Shown: positions 5,483 to 6,366 of the stretch, piece by piece | Layout: each line of letters starts with the position of its first letter | Position numbering within the stretch: the stretch's first letter is position 1 | From: an uncultured Eubacteriales bacterium | Lineage (GTDB): Bacteria; Bacillota; Clostridia; Oscillospirales; Oscillospiraceae | Assembly: GCA_900556935.1 (NCBI GenBank) | Contig: USQL01000113.1 | Location: forward strand, 1 to 6,366 | Length of the DNA stretch: 6,366 bases | Direction: 5' to 3' | The notes under the pieces: generated by a model | The model's database searches: none | What the model saw: only the letters and a program-made list of their open reading frames with translations | Told to the model about the DNA's origin: nothing | Position numbers and translations under genes: made by a program

Positions 5483-6366
5483 ATGAAGCGTTTTTTTCGT
5501 GTATTTCTTCTACTCATTTGGATTTTGCCCGTCTCGGCCAACGCGACCGCCTATCTGGTGCCGGTGGGTCAGCTGGTGGGATTGCAAGTGCGCAGTGACA
5601 GCGTCACCGTCGCGGCCTTTGACGACACCGGAAACGGCCAGTCTACCGGGCTCAAAATCGGGGACCGGATTACAGCCGTAGGCGGGCAGCCCACCCATTC
5701 CATTTCCCAGGTCCGCGCCGCCCTGCAGGGCACGCCGCCTGTAGAGCTCACCATTCTCCGGGGCAGCCGCCGCCTGACCCTCAGCGTCACCCCGAAACAG
5801 CGGGACGGCACCGCGGTGCTGGGGGTCTATCTACGCCAGGGCATCTCAGGCATCGGCACCGTCACCTGGTATGACCCCGCCACAGGCCGGTTCGCCGCCC
5901 TGGGGCACGGTGTCAGCACACCCAAGGAAGGCCTGCTGAAAATGGTCTCCGGCGATATCTTCCCAGCCAAGGTCAGCGCCGTTCAAAAAGGCAAGGTCGG
6001 CACCCCGGGGCTCCTCAGAGGTCAGGCTTCCTCAGAGCAGCCCATGGGCACGCTGTCCCAAAACCTGCCACAGGGCATTTTCGGAACCACTGCCCAGGGA
6101 TTCCGGGGCTCCCCCGTGCCTGTGGGCCAATGGGAAACCCTGCATACCGGCTGCGCCACCATCCGTGCCACCGTCCAGGGCGACACACCCCGGGACTATT
6201 CTGTGGAAATTCTGAAATTATATCCAAAAGACCGCACCACCCACCGGAATTTTCTCCTAAAAGTCACCGATCCGGAGTTGCTGCAATTAACCGGCGGTAT
6301 TGTCCAGGGGATGAGCGGCAGCCCGATCATCCAGGACGGCAAGCTGGTAGGTGCGGTGACCCATGT
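5483..6366 (+). CDS. spoIVB: SpoIVB, forespore-secreted serine peptidase (S55), C-terminus cut by window edge
   Basis: In Bacillus, SpoIVB is secreted from the forespore into the intermembrane space, where it cleaves SpoIVFA and so triggers pro-sigma-K processing. The window holds 294 full codons. Visible: an N-terminal signal/anchor (basic K2-R3, hydrophobic 4-19); a PDZ domain at about 27-104, with VPVGQLVGLQV and GLKIGDRITAVGGQP; then the S55 protease domain with GIGTVTWYDP, catalytic H142 in ALGHG, SSEQPMGTL, GIFGT, D263 in KVTDPELL and S278 in GGIVQGMSGSPII. D263 and S278 are 15 apart, as are D363 and S378 of B. subtilis. The triad sits about 95-100 residues earlier than there, because most of the stretch between the membrane segment and the PDZ domain is absent. 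Probably only ~30 residues are missing at the C-terminus. GGAGG lies 8 nt before the ATG, fixing the start. In related genomes spo0A usually follows, but that is outside the window. Confidence 0.96.
   Translation, partial: MKRFFRVFLLLIWILPVSANATAYLVPVGQLVGLQVRSDSVTVAAFDDTGNGQSTGLKIGDRITAVGGQPTHSISQVRAALQGTPPVELTILRGSRRLTLSVTPKQRDGTAVLGVYLRQGISGIGTVTWYDPATGRFAALGHGVSTPKEGLLKMVSGDIFPAKVSAVQKGKVGTPGLLRGQASSEQPMGTLSQNLPQGIFGTTAQGFRGSPVPVGQWETLHTGCATIRATVQGDTPRDYSVEILKLYPKDRTTHRNFLLKVTDPELLQLTGGIVQGMSGSPIIQDGKLVGAVTH

Noticed and set aside
5569..5811. Minus-strand open frames opposite spoIVB (also 5510-5698 and 6015-6227)
   Set aside because: They are antisense to the conserved PDZ and protease segments, lack ribosome sites and have Arg/Pro-rich random composition.
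1..6366. Mobile element, CRISPR array, tRNA/rRNA or defence system
   Set aside because: No transposase, integrase, regularly spaced repeats or tRNA-like cloverleaf is seen; every stretch is accounted for by housekeeping or sporulation genes and short intergenic gaps.

Overview
The window reads as ordinary chromosome from a GC-rich (high 50s % GC by eye), spore-forming Firmicute. A Clostridia member of the Oscillospiraceae/Ruminococcaceae type is most likely. The reasons are a forespore protease gene (spoIVB), clostridial-style Fe-S assembly genes, strong AGGAGG-type ribosome binding sites, and sigma-A promoters with extended -10 boxes. The family assignment is inference; no rRNA or other marker is present.

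Layout: four transcription units. (1) Positions 1-2550, minus strand: the first 850 codons of uvrA, the damage-recognition ATPase of nucleotide excision repair; its last ~90-100 codons lie outside the window. It has its own promoter (2606-2634), a small GAAA-loop leader hairpin, and an upstream 16-bp perfect palindrome. (2) Positions 4747-2702, minus strand: a compact Fe-S operon in the order nifS/iscS (cysteine desulfurase), iscU/nifU (scaffold), iscR (Rrf2-family regulator). It has a TTGACA promoter and ends at a strong hairpin terminator (2667-2692). (3) Positions 5319-4864, minus strand: a GAF-type free methionine-(R)-sulfoxide reductase. (4) Positions 5483-6366, plus strand: spoIVB, divergent from (3), cut by the window end just after its catalytic serine.

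How the genes fit together: NifS removes sulfur from cysteine and passes it to IscU, where clusters are built. The Cys-rich Rrf2 protein probably senses cluster supply and could act on dyads over the nifS promoter. The methionine sulfoxide reductase just upstream fits a redox/sulfur neighbourhood, but co-transcription is not shown. uvrA and spoIVB are functionally separate.

I see no mobile element, CRISPR array, RNA gene or new multi-gene system. The items most worth a second look are small: a 10-bp inverted repeat that encloses the putative spoIVB -10 box and overlaps its Shine-Dalgarno; a CxxCxxC tail on IscU encoded by 9-nt tandem repeats; the regulator gene placed last in the Fe-S operon with dyads over the promoter; and a SpoIVB about 100 residues shorter than the Bacillus protein. 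There is no gene-free stretch longer than 300 bases; the three intergenic gaps are 2551-2701, 4748-4863 and 5320-5482.
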